From Margaritifera margaritifera (taxonomy: Eukaryota > Mollusca > Bivalvia > Unionida > Margaritiferidae), in contig JAQPZY010001347.1 of the NCBI GenBank assembly GCA_029931535.1, positions 1,523,501 to 1,587,500 on the forward strand: a stretch of 64,000 nt of DNA, read 5' to 3'. A program made the translations under genes and the position numbers. Position 1 is the stretch's first letter, and each line of letters starts with the position of its first letter. The notes beneath the pieces were generated by a model, which saw nothing but the letters and a program-made list of their open reading frames with translations, was not told the origin of the DNA and did no database searches. Of the stretch, positions 1 to 12,407 are shown one piece after another.

Positions 1-47
1 AGATCTGAGGAATTTAAATATGCGGTGAAACTTCCCTAAACCAGTCC

Positions 48-155
48 CTCTATAATCCAGTATCCCATGTAACCTAGTATCCTCTATAACCCAGTATCCT
101 CTATAATCCAGTATCCTCTACAACCCAGTACCCTTTATAACAGAGTGTCCTCTGC
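48..155. repeat. Short tandem repeat, about 17-bp unit
   Basis: Imperfect copies of a unit like AGTATCCTCTATAACCC follow one another about six times. The rest of 1-598 is AT-rich sequence in which I see no gene; it is probably intron or upstream flank of the host gene whose first visible exon begins at 599. Confidence 0.7.
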
Positions 156-598
156 AGACTGATCAAATATTTGTGTCCCAAATAAGGCCATTGTGATAAT
201 AATCAGACATCATAATATTGGACTCTGCTGTAAAAACAGATAAAAGTTTGGTCCTAGGCATGTCCTGTTTAAACAAGTTTTTGTTGTTCCTTAGTCATGT
301 CACTACACTGTTTGGCCATTTATTCAATAAGATCAGCAATTTTCCTTACAAGACAAATAGACTCTTACATGAATGCTCATTTAATATAAAAATTAAACTT
401 TTTGAAATTGTATCCTTGGTTTGGTCACCAAAGCTCACAAGACATAGAAATTGTTCAACAATTTAATAAATTTTATACAAAACAAACACTTTTTTACTGG
501 TAAAATCCTTTATATGGGAAGCCTCCCACACTTAAAAATTATTCTTGTATTAATCAACAGTTTAAGATGTAAATATTTAATAACTTTTTTTTCTTCAG

Positions 599-713
599 AT
601 GATACATAGATACTACCCATTGTTTGGATGGGTGGCCATCTTGGTGGAACTATTCATCATTGTCAGTATTACAGTGTCTTACTTAACAATAGGAGCAGTA
701 CTACATCATACAT
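599..713 (+). CDS. Host gene exon 1 in window, membrane protein
   Basis: A 115-nt exon lies between a strong acceptor (pyrimidine tract, TTCTTCAG) and a consensus donor (GTAAGT). Only one phase is open; it starts with ATG directly after the acceptor and gives 38 codons plus one base. Residues 8-34 form a hydrophobic membrane helix (begins LFGWVAILVELF). The ATG could be the true start or just a Met inside a longer protein whose upstream exons lie outside the window. Phase joins perfectly to exons at 3228, 11145, 15986 and 30128. I do not recognise the family. Confidence 0.65.
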
Positions 714-1399
714 GTAAGTTGGATTAAAGAAAGAAGCCAGCACAAGTATCTGCTCTTTCCCCCCTCCTCCCCCTGGGCTACCCCTACTCCCACCCCCATC
801 CCTTGGGTCTGTATTCAGGATTCGAAACCATGATGACCTATGTGCTCAAAACATCTAAGTTTTATCTACCTACATTGAAAATAAGCACATGTTTAAATCT
901 TTTAACATTCTTTAGTTGGATTCTTTTTATTGTCTCACTTGTAAGTTTGACTAGAAAAAGAAGCCAGCACAAATATCTGCTCTTTCCCCTTCCTCTTCCA
1001 GGCTACCCCTACTCCCACACTTACTCACTGGGCCTGCATTCAGGATTTGAAACTATCTACTGTTCCTTCTTACAACATCATACCAAATATGATGACTTAA
1101 TCTCAGTTGGTGTAGATGGAGTTCAGGTTACAAAGTGGAGTCCTTATTGAATATAAAACATAAGTTCCAACCACAAATACATTCCCATTTAAATGCATGG
1201 GAAATTGTCATTCATTAAAAGATAAGAAAAAATACACATATATCTTAATGATAAAAGTCCTCGAATGAGTGAACTCCTACATCAGTCTTCCATATACTCT
1301 GTCAGTCTGTAAACAGGTTGATCACCATGTAATGGAGAGAAAAATGAATAAACACAGCAACCATGTGCTTAACACATGGAACACACCACATCTGTAAGG

Positions 1400-1640
1400 G
1401 CGCTGTTGTTGCTCAGTTGGTACAGTGTCATACCCATAATCCAAGTGTCTCGGGGGGTTGATACTCACATAGGCCAGCCCATGTCTGCTGCCTCAGTGTA
1501 TTCTTGAGAAAGGCACTTACCTCCCATGTCCTTGGCATTATATAGCCAAAATACACATGTGTGCTCCCACCAACATATAGAAATATGATATTCTGTCACT
1601 ATAGAGTGTTTGTAGATCTCAAGTGATCACAAACCTCACT
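1400..1640 (+). repeat. tRNA-derived SINE
   Basis: A box A-like sequence (GCTCAGTTGG, 1411-1420) is followed about 35 bp later by a box B-like sequence (GGGTTGATACTC, 1455-1466). This is the internal RNA polymerase III promoter of a tRNA. Downstream is a tRNA-unrelated body with TTGAGAAAGGCACTTACCTCCC, resembling the conserved central domain of metazoan SINEs and shared in kind with the SINE at 30885. It is diverged and probably silent. Confidence 0.6.
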
Positions 1641-2017
1641 GAAATGGACACTGAAGAAGAATTTTCACATATTTAGTAGGAACTACATTCATAGACAATG
1701 AACCAGGAAGGAAATATTTGTGATTTGAATTTAAATGTGATCTTGCCCCTCACCCTCTTTTCTCTCTGGGGCTGCATCCAGGTTCTGAAAATTTCATTGA
1801 CATCTACTTACCCACCAACAACATCATACAAAATATGATCACTCTTCCTCAATCGGTGTACATGGATTTCAGGTTATAAGGATAATAGTGATAGATAGAT
1901 GAATACACTGACACAAGAATGGATGGATATGATCTATCACAGTATATCCATCAAAGAGTGGATATTTTTGAACAACCATCTTATTGTCATACCTGTATTT
2001 TCAGATAGTGAGACACA

Positions 2018-2478
2018 GGTGTCACATCACTGAGGGGTATAGTGACAGCATTGATGGTGTCACTTGACTGAGGGGTTTAATTACAGCATTGATGGCGTCA
2101 CTTGACTGAGGGTATAGTGACAGCATTGATGGCGTCACTTGACTGAGAGATATAGTGACAGCATTGATGGTGTCACTTGACTGAGGGGTATAGTGACAGC
2201 ATTGATGGTGTCACTTGACTAAGGGGTATAGTGACAGCATTGATGGTGTCACTTGACTGAGGGGTATAGTGACAGCATTGATGGTGTCACTTGACTGAGG
2301 GGTATAGTAACAGCATTGATGGTGTCACATGACTGAGGGGTATACTGACAGCGTTGATGATGTCACATGACTGAGGGGTATAGTAGCAGCGTTGATGGTG
2401 TCACATGACTCAGGGTATAGTAACAGCATTGATGGTGTCACTTGACCGAGGGGTATAGTGACAGCGTTGATGGTGTCA
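2018..2478. repeat. Minisatellite, about 42-bp unit
   Basis: About eleven tandem copies of a unit containing TGACAGCATTGATGGTGTCA and GACTGAGGGGTATAG follow each other. The first half of each unit is partly self-complementary (TGACA...TGTCA). Open frames across it are repeat artefacts. Confidence 0.85.
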
Positions 2479-2657
2479 ACAATGTTAAGATCATATATGC
2501 ACTTTCTCATGCAGCATAAAAACACTTTTCTTATTTGCTCAAAAATCAAAATTTTATCTACCCCCATTGAAAAAAAGCACGTTTAAATCTTTAAACAATC
2601 CTTAGTTGGACTCTATTCATTTTATTGTCTCACTTGCCACAGTATGGCACAATATAG

Positions 2658-2877
2658 ATACCATCTATACTCGTGTATAAATCATATTTATCTGCAAACT
2701 GCATAGACCCAGATCTGCCATCACATAATGCGCCGGCAGATCTTGGTCTATGTAGTTTGTTAGGCCTAATCAATAGAATAAACATAGACCCTGATCTGCT
2801 GGCACATTATGCGATGGCAGATCAGGGTCAGTGTTGTTTGTAGTTTGACCTGATTTATATGCAAGCATATATGGTAT
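2658..2877 (-). mobile_element. Two-hairpin foldback MITE, copy 1
   Basis: This is a 220-bp element with terminal inverted repeats (ATACCATCTATACTC at left, GCATATATGGTAT at right). Inside are two near-palindromes of about 50 bp built on GACCCAGATCTGCC and GACCCTGATCTGCT. Two more copies lie at 28172 and 54167. This copy has the two hairpins in the opposite order, so it is inverted relative to them. No coding capacity. Confidence 0.7.
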
Positions 2878-3227
2878 CACTGATGGTGGTGATTTGAGTT
2901 TTGTGTTCAAGTTTTTTGTAATTCAGATATATGTGGGATATATATATTATTGCAAAGATTGCAGATGAGATTCTTTGTTCTTTTGAACTCTTGCAAAAAA
3001 ACAACAACGAAGATTCATATTTTTGTTTAATAAATAGAGGGAGATTAACCATCATTCTGTTTTTATGTTTACATGTCTCCCATAGCATGAGGGAAAAAAA
3101 TTAATTACCACTCTCAGCTAATGTCATGAAATTTCTATTTATCATTTCAACTTCCTAAATAATAGATCAGTAATTCAATTAAAATGACATGAGAGTTTGT
3201 TCTTTACCTGTAATTATTTCTTTCAAG

Positions 3228-3333
3228 TGCAAGGCTGGGCTCAGTCCTTTTGGAACAAAGAGAAGGACACAGTGGCAGTCTACAGGAAAAAGTTAGTGGT
3301 CAAAGGTCACTATTCTAGGTGCTTTCTACAGTG
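3228..3333 (+). CDS. Host gene exon 2, membrane protein
   Basis: A 106-nt exon follows TTTCTTTCAAG and ends at a GTAAGT donor. In the phase carried over from 713 it encodes a basic, polar loop (contains WNKEKDTVAVYRKK), likely cytosolic, between membrane helices. It ends two bases into a Cys codon completed by the exon at 11145. Confidence 0.65.
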
Positions 3334-3639
3334 GTAAGTACAGACACATTATAGAGACGAAAAGAAGTGATATGTTTAAGTTTAAATAATATTCTATTTA
3401 CATGATAGAATACTGTAAGCAGAATTTTTCGCTGATGTTAAATTTATTGATTTGTCCCAAAATGTCCGTTTTAGATTTTGGCTAGTTTTAGTAAGTGCAG
3501 ATCAAGGGAAATTTTTGCTGTATAAGACCATAAATTTGCAGTGATTTATTTTCATTCATAAACTGCTAAATCACTAACAATTCTCTCTCCCCCCCCCCCC
3601 CCAGCTTTACAGTACTATAAATGTATATCATGTTTACCG

Positions 3640-4250
3640 GTGATTATTGGCACACCTGGCTGTAAGGTCAAGTGAGCTTATTACATGGCCAATCATCATG
3701 CGTTGTGCATCATCCATCCATCATCCATCAACAATGGCTGTTTTAAACGTCTTTTCAAAATCTGCTGGACCAATTTCAACCAAACTAGGCACAGAGTATC
3801 CTAGCATAAAGGGTTTTTAAATTTTATTAAAATACTGCTGATCCACCATCAGATATAGCCAACATTACTAAAATTAGGAAAACCTTTAAAAGGCTTCTTC
3901 TCCAAAACTGCTGAATAGAATTTAACCAAATTTGACTGACAGCATCATGTCATAAGACCTTTCAGCATTTTACAAATGATGCCAATCTGCTATCAAATAT
4001 GGCTACTGTTACAAAATAAGTAGAAAAACCTTTAAATGATTTCTTATCCAAACCACTGAACAGAATTTGACCAATTTTGGCAGAAAGCATCCTGGCATTA
4101 AGAACTTTCAAAGTTATGCAAATGATACCAATCTGCCATCAAGTACAAATATAACAGAAAGCAACCTGGCTTGGCCAACTCTCCTTGAATTTGGCTACTA
4201 GGTAGATGTCAGCCAGGTGATCAATTTCTGACCTACTTGGGCCTCTAGTT
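3640..4250 (+). repeat. Pearl-like module: header hairpin plus about 130-bp monomers
   Basis: A header with GGTCAAGTGAGCTTATTACA and a CATCCATC run is followed by about four diverged monomers of 125-130 bp (each with AACCTTTAAA, a CAGAATTTGACCAAATTT-like core and AATATGGCTACT). It ends near ACTTGGGCCTCTAGTT. The same header, monomer and tail recur at 25376-27395. The layout resembles pearl/HINE non-autonomous elements of bivalves; the match is by architecture only. Confidence 0.5.
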
Positions 4251-5059
4251 ATGTTCTATCTGAGTAACATACATGCTTTTCACTCTCTGATACTGGGTTT
4301 GATCCCCAATTTTTGCATGTGTAACAGTAAGTGGTGAGTCATCCATTGTGTTCCATGTGAGATATCTCTCAAGGTCAACATTTAAGGCATTGAAAGAATG
4401 ATGATAAATAAGGTATATGAGCTTGTTTTACAATAAAAATAAAAATAAAATTTTAAAGTTTAAATTTAAAAATCTGTATTTGTTACACAAGAACGATTTA
4501 AATAATAAGTAATAATGAATGAGGACTACTTACATTTTATATAAGGATGATTTCTAAACCAGTCAGATTTCTTGGGGAAAATGAGATTACATAGTGTTCT
4601 TGATAAATATTAGGAAATTTGTATAAAATATATTAAATTTATACAGGATAGGAGACTCATTCAGTTTATGAAATTTAGGAGAAAAATCCATTTTAATAGC
4701 AGTAATATATTACCGGCTACTATTGCAATACTTACCTTTTTGGGATGATAGTCCTACATCCAAGCTACATGATTCTACATGATTCCTTCCTCCAATTAGT
4801 ATTTGAAGGTTCTAGAACTGAAATGAACAATACCCCAGTCTGACTCCTGCATCACAGCCCACATACGGGTTACTATCCTCTTTTCGTAGGAATTTGTATG
4901 TGGCAGATGTGCATTTTTACTTGTCGCAAAGTGCCTTTGTTCTGGGTTTGAAAAGATATTTTCAGCATTGCACCTATATTTTTGTATCAATTGAGTGTTA
5001 GTCTCAGAGTCCTTGCTACAGTTGAGTGTTATCTTTACCTTGTATTATTAAATTAGGTT

Positions 5060-6060
5060 TCTTTTAGCGCTACTGCTCACAGACCATTATGGGATGGTCT
5101 TTCGTCCGTCGTCCGTCAGTCTGCTAGCAGAAGTTTGTTATTGCTACTCCTCCTAAACTACTTGGAGGATTGCCATGAAACTTTACACACACTTTCATCC
5201 CATGGTCTAGTTGGTCCTAAAAGAAAATGTTGCTATGTGGACATAAAATATGGCCACTTCAGCTTCCATCTTGAAAATCTTGTTATCACTACTCCTCCAG
5301 AATGGATGCTCATATCAACACGGGATTTTCACTGAAAGACTTTTTATGATGTCTAGTTGGTCCTAAATGAAAATGGTGGCGATCTGATGTCTAATATAGC
5401 CACCAAGGCAGCCATTTTGAAAATCTTGTTATTGCTACTCCTCCTGAATGGATGGTTATATCAGCATGGGGTTTTCACTAAAAAACTTCTTATGATGTTT
5501 AGTTGGTCCTAAGATAAAGTGGTGCCAATCTGATGTCCAATATGGCTGCCCCAGTGGGCATCTTGAAAATCTTGTTATCACTACTCCTCCTGAATGGATT
5601 GTCATATCAGCATGGGGTTTTCACAAAAAGACTTGCGATGTCCAGAAATGATGCTGATCTGACATCCAATATGGCCACCACACAGTGACCATCTTGAAAA
5701 TCTTGTTATCACTGCTCATCCTGAATGGATGGTCACATCAACATGAGGTTTTCACTAAAAGACTTCTTATGATGTTTAGTTGGTCCTAAATGAAAATGTT
5801 GCTGATCTGATGTGTCCAGTATATCTGTCACAGCAGCCAGTTTGAAAATCTTGTTATTGCTACTCCTCCTGAACGGAAAGTCATATTGACATGGGGTTTT
5901 CACCAAAAGGCTTCTTATGATGTCTAGTTGGTCATAAATGAAAAGGATTCTGATATGAGGTTCAATATGGCAACTGCAGTCGGCATCTTGAAAATCTTGT
6001 TATCACTACTTCTGAACAGAAAGTCATATTGACATGATCTTGTTATCACTATTTCTCCAA
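5060..6060 (+). repeat. Pearl-like module with GTCCGTC header and about 125-190-bp monomers
   Basis: The header (GGGATGGTCTTTCGTCCGTC) is followed by about six monomers, each with TTGTTATTGCTACTCCTCCT, CATCAACATGGGGTTTTCAC-like sequence and ATGATGTCTAGTTGGTCCTA. It lies inside the DIRS remnant and so is younger than it. Related monomers occur at 11830-12400, and a single inverted unit at 36757-36868. Confidence 0.6.
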
Positions 6061-6099
6061 CAAAAATGAGGCTGATACCCCCCAACAATCTAGGAGGGA

Positions 6100-7100
6100 T
6101 CAGAAACGTACTCCACTTGCCGAGGATGTCCACTGGTGGGGTCAGTCACATCACATCCCATGAGGGGCTTAGGGACAAGGACAAACCTATTTCCACATCG
6201 CCCTCACAACAGAGGGACACTAGGATTGACAGTCCTGTCTCACCTCTGGATCGAAGCTCAGGACGATGACGTTCTCTCTATAATGGTGAACTCAAACGAG
6301 TTCGCTGAGGATCTGGTGGTGGCGGTTTATCCCCCCCCCCACCTGTTGGACCAGGTGGAGGAGGCGGAAGAAATCTGGACATTTGATAAGGTGGTAAACA
6401 AACAGACTTGTGTCCAAAGCCTTTGTGCCTTGAGGAGAAAAGGATTCTCTTTAGTCTGTAGAGACTCTCAGGGGACATTTTCACGTCCAGACCTTCTGTT
6501 GCTCCCGCCTTCCATGATGGTGTGGGAGCTTGCACATAAGTTTTTTCGGGGACAAGAGTCCACAAGGCAGCAGAAGGGGTGGTCTGTCCCCTCCTCTATG
6601 CTTTGGCTGCTGGTTTCTGCATCCAGCTATAAGATCCATTCGCTGGCTTAGCCAGTTAAGCTCCCCTCCTCCCCCTGGATGCTGGGGCATCACAAGTGGG
6701 GATTTTGGCTGGGACCTGTATTCACCTTACAATTAAAACCTCAGTGGCCTTGTATCTTAAGGCTCACACACTCATCAGTATTGCCTCACATGACGATCTC
6801 CTTCAGTTTTTTCAAGGAGGAATCCATGTCTCCAGCAGCACTTAAGCAGTTTCTGGAGGCTGTAGCCATGACGTCAAGGCATGTGTTTTCTGTGTCCATG
6901 GCACTCTCTGTGGAGCTGCTCCACCTCTGCAGGGACACTTCTTTGGAGGTGTTGAAGGTCTTGCTGGACTGCAGCACAAACCTTCTTTGGTCTTTTCCAC
7001 CATTGGGACGGACCCTCATCTTTCCGATTTCTTCTGGTATTTTTGAGCTTCAGAGACTGGTATCTCACTCACTGATGCCAAGATGGAATCTCTTGTAGGT
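6100..7100. other. Possible internal coding region of the DIRS remnant
   Basis: This 1-kb stretch is clearly less AT-rich than its surroundings and stays open over 70-170 codons in several frames on both strands (for example 6136-6651 + and 6278-6565 -). It sits where a DIRS gag-like gene would be expected, upstream of the recombinase. No motif decides the strand, so I give no function. Confidence 0.3.
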
Positions 7101-7367
7101 TCTTTGGGCATTGTCAAAACCCCCTTATGAACCATTGAGTGAAGCTTCCTTCGAAAACATTACCCGTAAGACAGTTTTTCTGCTCGCTCTAAGCCGCAGT
7201 GAAGAGAAACTGAACTTCATGCCTTGTCAGCAGAAAAGGGTTGTTTAAAGTTCAACAATAATTATGATTCGGTTTCTTGTCTTTGCCAACCAGGGTTTCT
7301 GGCTAAGAATCAGCACCTCCTCCACTGCCTATCAAGATCCCCCGTCTCAGTTGTATCTGTGCTGGGG

Positions 7368-7730
7368 ATGACCAAGATAGACTCCTTTGCCCAGTTAGGG
7401 CCTTAAGATTTTATTTGGCTTCCTCTAAAAGGAGAAAGAAGAGTTGGAAGTGTCTCATTATACCTCTTAAAGGTTCCTTGGATATTTTGGCGTCCACTAT
7501 TTCCAGGTGGATTGACACAACTGTCAAGAGAGCTTATCAGTTGCTCACTGAGATTTACCTTTTATGAGGATAGAGCCCATGAAGTTAGGGCTGTTGCTTC
7601 TTTTTGGGCCTATTTGAATCACTGATCTTTGGATGATGTTATGAGAGCTGCTTTCTGGTGGTCTCACACTACCTTCTCATTTTTTCTTCAATCTTTGGTG
7701 CACCAGAGCAAAGGTATTTTTTCTTTGGGC
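7368..7730 (+). pseudogene. DIRS tyrosine recombinase, broken C-terminal half
   Basis: Tyrosine recombinases integrate DIRS cDNA circles. From 7368 one frame reads DRLLCPVRALRFYL, a strongly conserved block of DIRS recombinases. It is followed by an SRWI...AY block, ending at a TGA near 7565. In the next frame come the AHEVRA box (catalytic His and Arg) and a WWSHTTF box (about 7566-7690). The expected catalytic Tyr shortly after the last box reads as Phe. A frameshift and stops make it nonfunctional. The preceding Arg box was not found. Confidence 0.65.
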
Positions 7731-8729
7731 CTGATAGTAACGACACAATAAGTGGCTCAATATTCTACCAGCTTACAGCAGTGAATACTCCTACTGTAAG
7801 GGTAAGTACAATAATGTTTTTTCCAGGTTTCTTGAGACCATCATCCTCAGAATTTGTAGATTCAGCAATGCAATAGCAGCAGCTAATGTATTACTGCTTT
7901 TAAAATGTAGTTTTCTGGGATGGGTGGGTGTAAAACTAATTTTAATTATGTAATACTTACCTGCTACTATTGCAAAGATTCCCTCCTACCACCCTGCTCT
8001 GATGTCCTGTACTCTGGGTCCAAGTCAAAGAGGATAGTATTCTGAATGTGGGCTGTGATGCAGGAGTCAAACTGGGATATTGTTCTTTTTAGTTCTCGAA
8101 CCTTCCAATACTAATTGGAGGAAGGAATCATGAAGCTTGGATGTTCGACTGTGTGTCTTAGAAAGGTAAGCAATGTAATAGTAGCAGATAAGTGTTACAT
8201 AATTCAAATCAGTTTTACCCCACCAAGAAAACTAAATTTTGAAATGGCACACCAGTGAGGTACAAGTGTGGAATTGTGATACATCTTGTACATCCATGAT
8301 TTAGACCCCATCTCTTGATATGCAAATCTGTTATTTTGGGGAATAGGTACTATTAAGATTGGCCTTCCACTGCATATTTTACTAAGGCTGGAAATTTGTT
8401 AATGAACCATGACCTCCCCCTCCTGTTTTTTTTTATTTATTTATGTATATATAGGGTTTAGCTGCATATCAGCAAAATCCTGGTTATAAAGAGTGGAGAA
8501 GTTTAGGTAATCCAAAAAGGCATACAAAACAAAGATAAAGGCAAGAAAGGGTAAAATCAGAGAAATACAAAGTCAGATTTTTTATATAAACCGCAGTCTT
8601 TTATAAAAGTCCAAGACCTTCTCAGCTGCAACGTCATCACATGATGCATCCCAGGGCAGGTGGCCTCCATTGGTTGTCTCTTATGCAAAGAGGGCACATT
8701 GGGCCTATTCTACATCTCCAAGCCCACAT

Positions 8730-9090
8730 GACCTTGCAGACCACTGTGTATCTGTTGTCAACAATGCCTGAGAAACTGACATAAATGCAGAACTTAACTG
8801 AAGTCATTGAAACAAAAAACATAGGCCACAGTGACCTAATTTTTGTAAAGTGGTATTTTATTCACCACAGCACATCCACATAAAAAGTTGCATATCTCTA
8901 TGGCCAACAGTGCATGAGACACTGACCTAAACACAACACTTAATTGAAGTCACTGAGCATGAAATGTAGTTGACAGTGACCTACTTTTTGTGGGATGGGT
9001 TTATACTTACCAAGACACATCTACATACAAAGTTGCATCACTCTGTGGCCAACATTGCCTGAGAAACTGACCAGAATGCAAAATTTAACC
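8730..9090. repeat. Tandem repeat of about 155 bp
   Basis: About two and a half units share GCCAACA-TGCCTGAGAAACTGACC, TTAA-TGAAGTCA and CAGTGACCTA-TTTTTGT. A related stretch lies at 18640-18740. No gene is seen. Confidence 0.55.
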
Positions 9091-9119
9091 AAGTTTTGAT
9101 CATGGAAGGATGAACCAGC

Positions 9120-9800
9120 AGACAAGTATAACACTATATGCCCCTCCACATTTGTGGCAGGATGTAGTAAAACCATATTGTGCTTCAAATACATTGTAAA
9201 CTGAACCTCCACATTTGTGGTGGGATGTAATAAAACCATATTGTGCTTCAAATACATTGTAAACTGAACCTCCACATTTGTAGTGGGATGTAATAAAACC
9301 ATCGTATGCTTCAAATATATTATAAACTAAACCTCCACATTTGTGGCAGGATGTAATAAGACCATGTTGTGCTTCAAATACACTGTAGTGGAATGTAATA
9401 AGACCATATTGTATTTCAAATACACTGGTAGGATATAATATGACCATATTGTGCTTCAAATACACTTGTGGGATGTAATATGACCATATTGTGCTTTAAA
9501 TACACTGGTGGAATGTAGTAAGATCATATTGTGCTTCAAATACACTAGTGGAAAGTAATAAGATCATATTGTGCTTCAAATACACTGTAGTGGAATGTAA
9601 TAAGATCATATTATGCTTCAAATACACTGTAGTGGAATGTAATAAGACCATATTGTGCTTCAAATACACTGTAGTGGAATGTAATAAAATCATATTATGC
9701 TTCAAATACACTGTAGTGGAATGTAATAAGACCATATTGTGCTTCAAATACATTGTGGTGGGATATAATATGACCATATTGTGCTTCAAATACACTGTAA
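9120..9800. repeat. Minisatellite, about 42-bp to 60-bp units
   Basis: About fourteen copies of a unit containing CATATTGTGCTTCAAATACA and GTGGGATGTAATAAGACC occur. The first units (to about 9370) are longer, with an inserted ACTGAACCTCCACATTTGT. The unit length is a multiple of three, so both strands stay open over about 100 codons; these are not genes. Confidence 0.85.
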
Positions 9801-11144
9801 ACTGAAAATTAGATTAACATTATCTATAAATGAAATCTCTAAGCCTACATAAATTTCACATGTTTGTGACTAAATCATGTATCCTAAGAATTTTGTTCAA
9901 ATGTTACTAAGAAACCACTGTATAAGATCTTAAAGCTTTTGCTTGCTTGACTCTGTAAAAGGTCTGAAGCCTGATAGTTTATATCCGGGGCACCATTAAC
10001 AAATAGGTATTGATAGTTTTTATCTCACCTGCAAAGCAAAGGTGAGACATTTTTTCTCACTTTCAAAGCATTGGCAAGAAACAGATATCACTTTTCCATA
10101 TGCATTATTGTAGGCATCTTTGACACTGTTGCATTTACAGTGTCATAGAAACTTAATGGGCATGTTCATCATTTGACAAGCTGACTTTTGAGAATGATTT
10201 GAGAACACTTACTTTTATCCATTTAATTGTTTGCCAAGCAGTAAGTATGTATCAGTCTCCTGTAATTATCACATAAACAACATATCATAAACACCACTTG
10301 TGGGTGCTACATTTTCGTAACATCAATCACACTTTGAACAAAATCCTCCAGGTGGTTAATCATTAGGGACAAGTGCCTTTTATTTCCAGACACACCTGGC
10401 AAAGAAATCTCAAGAGTTATATTATTAATAATTAACACCTACTCATCTTAAAATCGGCGACATGCATCAAAGCAATCTTTGACAAACTGATTGTTTAGAG
10501 TCGGCAAGCTGACAAACTGCCCGAAGCAAACTTAAGATATGAAAGTTGGTGAATCCCAGATAGATACAAATATTACGATTAAAATGTAACTGGTGAATTA
10601 AAATATAAATATTAATTACTTTTTTGTCAAAACTTGCTTTAAATAGTAAATATTTACATTATCACATATGTGCGAGAAAATGTGATACTGACCTTGACAT
10701 TGACTACAAGATGCAAATTACATGCTATAGATCATAGATGAAAGAAACTCTGGCCAGTTATGTTGAAGAAGAATGCGGTACATATAAACACTAAATAAAG
10801 GTGCTTATATATGTACTGTGGCAAGATCGCAGGGTATAAAACTTGCAAAACATAAAGCATTACGAACTGAACATGACCCTTTGTCTGTAAAATAGCTCAC
10901 ACAGAGCTAGTGTTTTATGTATTTGACCAGACCAACGATGTTAAATAAAATTTCTTGTATCTCTCTCTCTCTCTCAGTTTTTTGGACTTGCCCACAGGGC
11001 AAATGCCTTGTAATCTTGAGCTTGCCCTAGCCAAATTTGAGCTTGTCCTGGGAGTTGGGCAAGTGGATTTGTAAATCCCTGCTTCAGTTGTTTATATTTT
11101 ATACCCATGTTTGGCATCTGTTTGTTATGTTCATTTTTTTTCAG

Positions 11145-11214
11145 TTTGTGTGACAGAATACTTTCATTGGCTGCATTTGGTATTGTTTTCATAGTGGCAA
11201 TGCTGGATCCACAG
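11145..11214 (+). CDS. Host gene exon 3, membrane helix
   Basis: A 70-nt exon follows TTTTTTTTCAG and ends at CAG|GTAAGT. In phase with the previous exon it completes a Cys codon and encodes a hydrophobic helix (SLAAFGIVFIVAML) ending in DPQ. It leaves phase 0 for the exon at 15986. Confidence 0.65.
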
Positions 11215-11829
11215 GTAAGTAAAATTTAAGAAACAAAAATTGAATTTAGTATTCAACATTAACATGAATTTGCAGAGCTAAACATGTGACTGAGTGAAAT
11301 GATCAGTACAGTTATTGCAAGAAACTTGGTCAGGATTCCTGAAAAGTGTTTTTATGGACATGTAGTCTTGATAAAGATGTAGCCACTAGGTATTGCTTTA
11401 AAGTACATGTGTACTTTCTGTCTTGCCTGTGAGTGGTGAGACATAGGTATCACTATTGCTACCAGAATAGTGGAAGTGTTATCATTAACAATGTTAAGCG
11501 TCTGTATAAAAACTTTTCAAAGTCATATACTATCAATTTGGATTGAGTATAGCAGTGTTTTTAACTTTTGTCCGATGTGTGATTGACAAATCCAAGCAAC
11601 GTTCATGTGAACTTGTTGAGTATAGGTCTGAAGACTGATTGTGGATCATACTTGCCTAAGTTTGTAAAAATGTAAATGAAGAGTTTGGTTTTATGTATAT
11701 TGGCTTTCACTGCTTAACAACACTAGACACATAATGTAGGTCCACCCATGCAACAGATTTTCAATGCAGTTTGTTTATTTTAGATTTGTGCTTGCAATTG
11801 CCAATATCACCAAAAGTGATTAAATTTTT

Positions 11830-12400
11830 TAGATGGTCCTAAATGAAAAGGGTGCCGCTAGCACATCCAGTATGGCCACCACAGTGGCCATCTTTAAAAT
11901 CTTTTTATCACTACTCCTTCTGAAATGGATGATCATATCAACATGAGGTTTTTACTAAATGACTTCTCAAGATGTCTAATTGGTCCTAAATGCAAATGGT
12001 GCTGCTCAGACAGCCAATATGGCTACCACTGTGCCCATCTTGAAAATATTGTTATTACTACTCCTGAATGAATGGTCATAAAAGCATGAGGTTTTCACTG
12101 AAAGACATCTTATGATGTCTTGTTGGTTATAAATAAAAATGGTGCAGAGCTGACTTTCAATATGGCTGCCTCCCTGTCCATTTTGAAAATTTTGTTATGG
12201 CTACTTCTCCTAGATGGCTTGTCATATCAGTATTGTGGTTTCACCCAAAAACCTTTTATGATGTCTAGTTGGTCATGAACAGAAATGGTGCCAATCTGAT
12301 ATCCAATATGGCCACCATAGTAGCCATCATGAAAATCTTGTTTTTGTTACTTCTTCAAAATGTAAAGTCATATCAACATGGTGTATCCAACAGAAGATTT
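11830..12400 (+). repeat. Pearl-like monomers without header
   Basis: About four diverged units match those at 5060-6060: TAGTTGGTCCTAAATGAAAA, AATATGGCCACCA, ATCTTGAAAATCTTGTTAT and CATGAGGTTTTCAC. The last unit grades into the 21-bp minisatellite at 12408, which has amplified the GTTGGTCCT segment. Confidence 0.6.
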
Positions 12401-12407
12401 CTTATGA

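Larger units (their letters stand above)
714..3227. other. Intron 1, repeat-filled
   Basis: No coding exon is seen here apart from the listed repeats. Two related blocks at about 730-850 and 945-1130 share a stretch rich in CCCCTACTCCCAC. A third related block lies at 1740-1880, and inverted relatives occur at 29150-29420 and 29740-30000, so this is a dispersed repeat family of about 120 bp. Confidence 0.6.
4713..8204 (+). mobile_element. Degraded DIRS-type retrotransposon with inverted ends
   Basis: The left part (4713-4990) and the right part (about 8010-8204) are inverted copies: both carry CCTCCAATTAGTATT or its complement, the cluster around TGACTCCTGCATCACAGCCCACAT, and the outer TAGTAGC...AGGTAAG block. 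A further copy of the outer block lies at 7940-7980. Inverted termini plus a tyrosine recombinase in place of a DDE integrase is the DIRS layout. The interior is interrupted by a pearl-like array (5060-6060), and the RT/RNase H part is missing or beyond recognition. Confidence 0.6.
3334..11144. other. Intron 2, mostly mobile elements and minisatellites
   Basis: This long intron contains a pearl-like module (3640-4250), a DIRS remnant (4713-8204), a 155-bp repeat (8730-9090) and a minisatellite (9120-9800). The stretch 9800-10950 is AT-rich, with a short header hairpin (TCTCACCTGC and its complement, about 10023-10048) but nothing else. A CT run lies at 10957-10974. No further exon in phase was found. 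Confidence 0.5.

Noticed and set aside
6278..6565. Pro/Gly-rich protein on the minus strand
   Set aside because: The composition comes from a C/G-rich tract, the frame has no motif, and the plus strand is equally open; kept only as an undecided DIRS-internal region.
9021..9805. Long open frames on both strands
   Set aside because: They follow the minisatellite whose unit is a multiple of three; the translations are simple repeats of about 14 residues and have no independent support.
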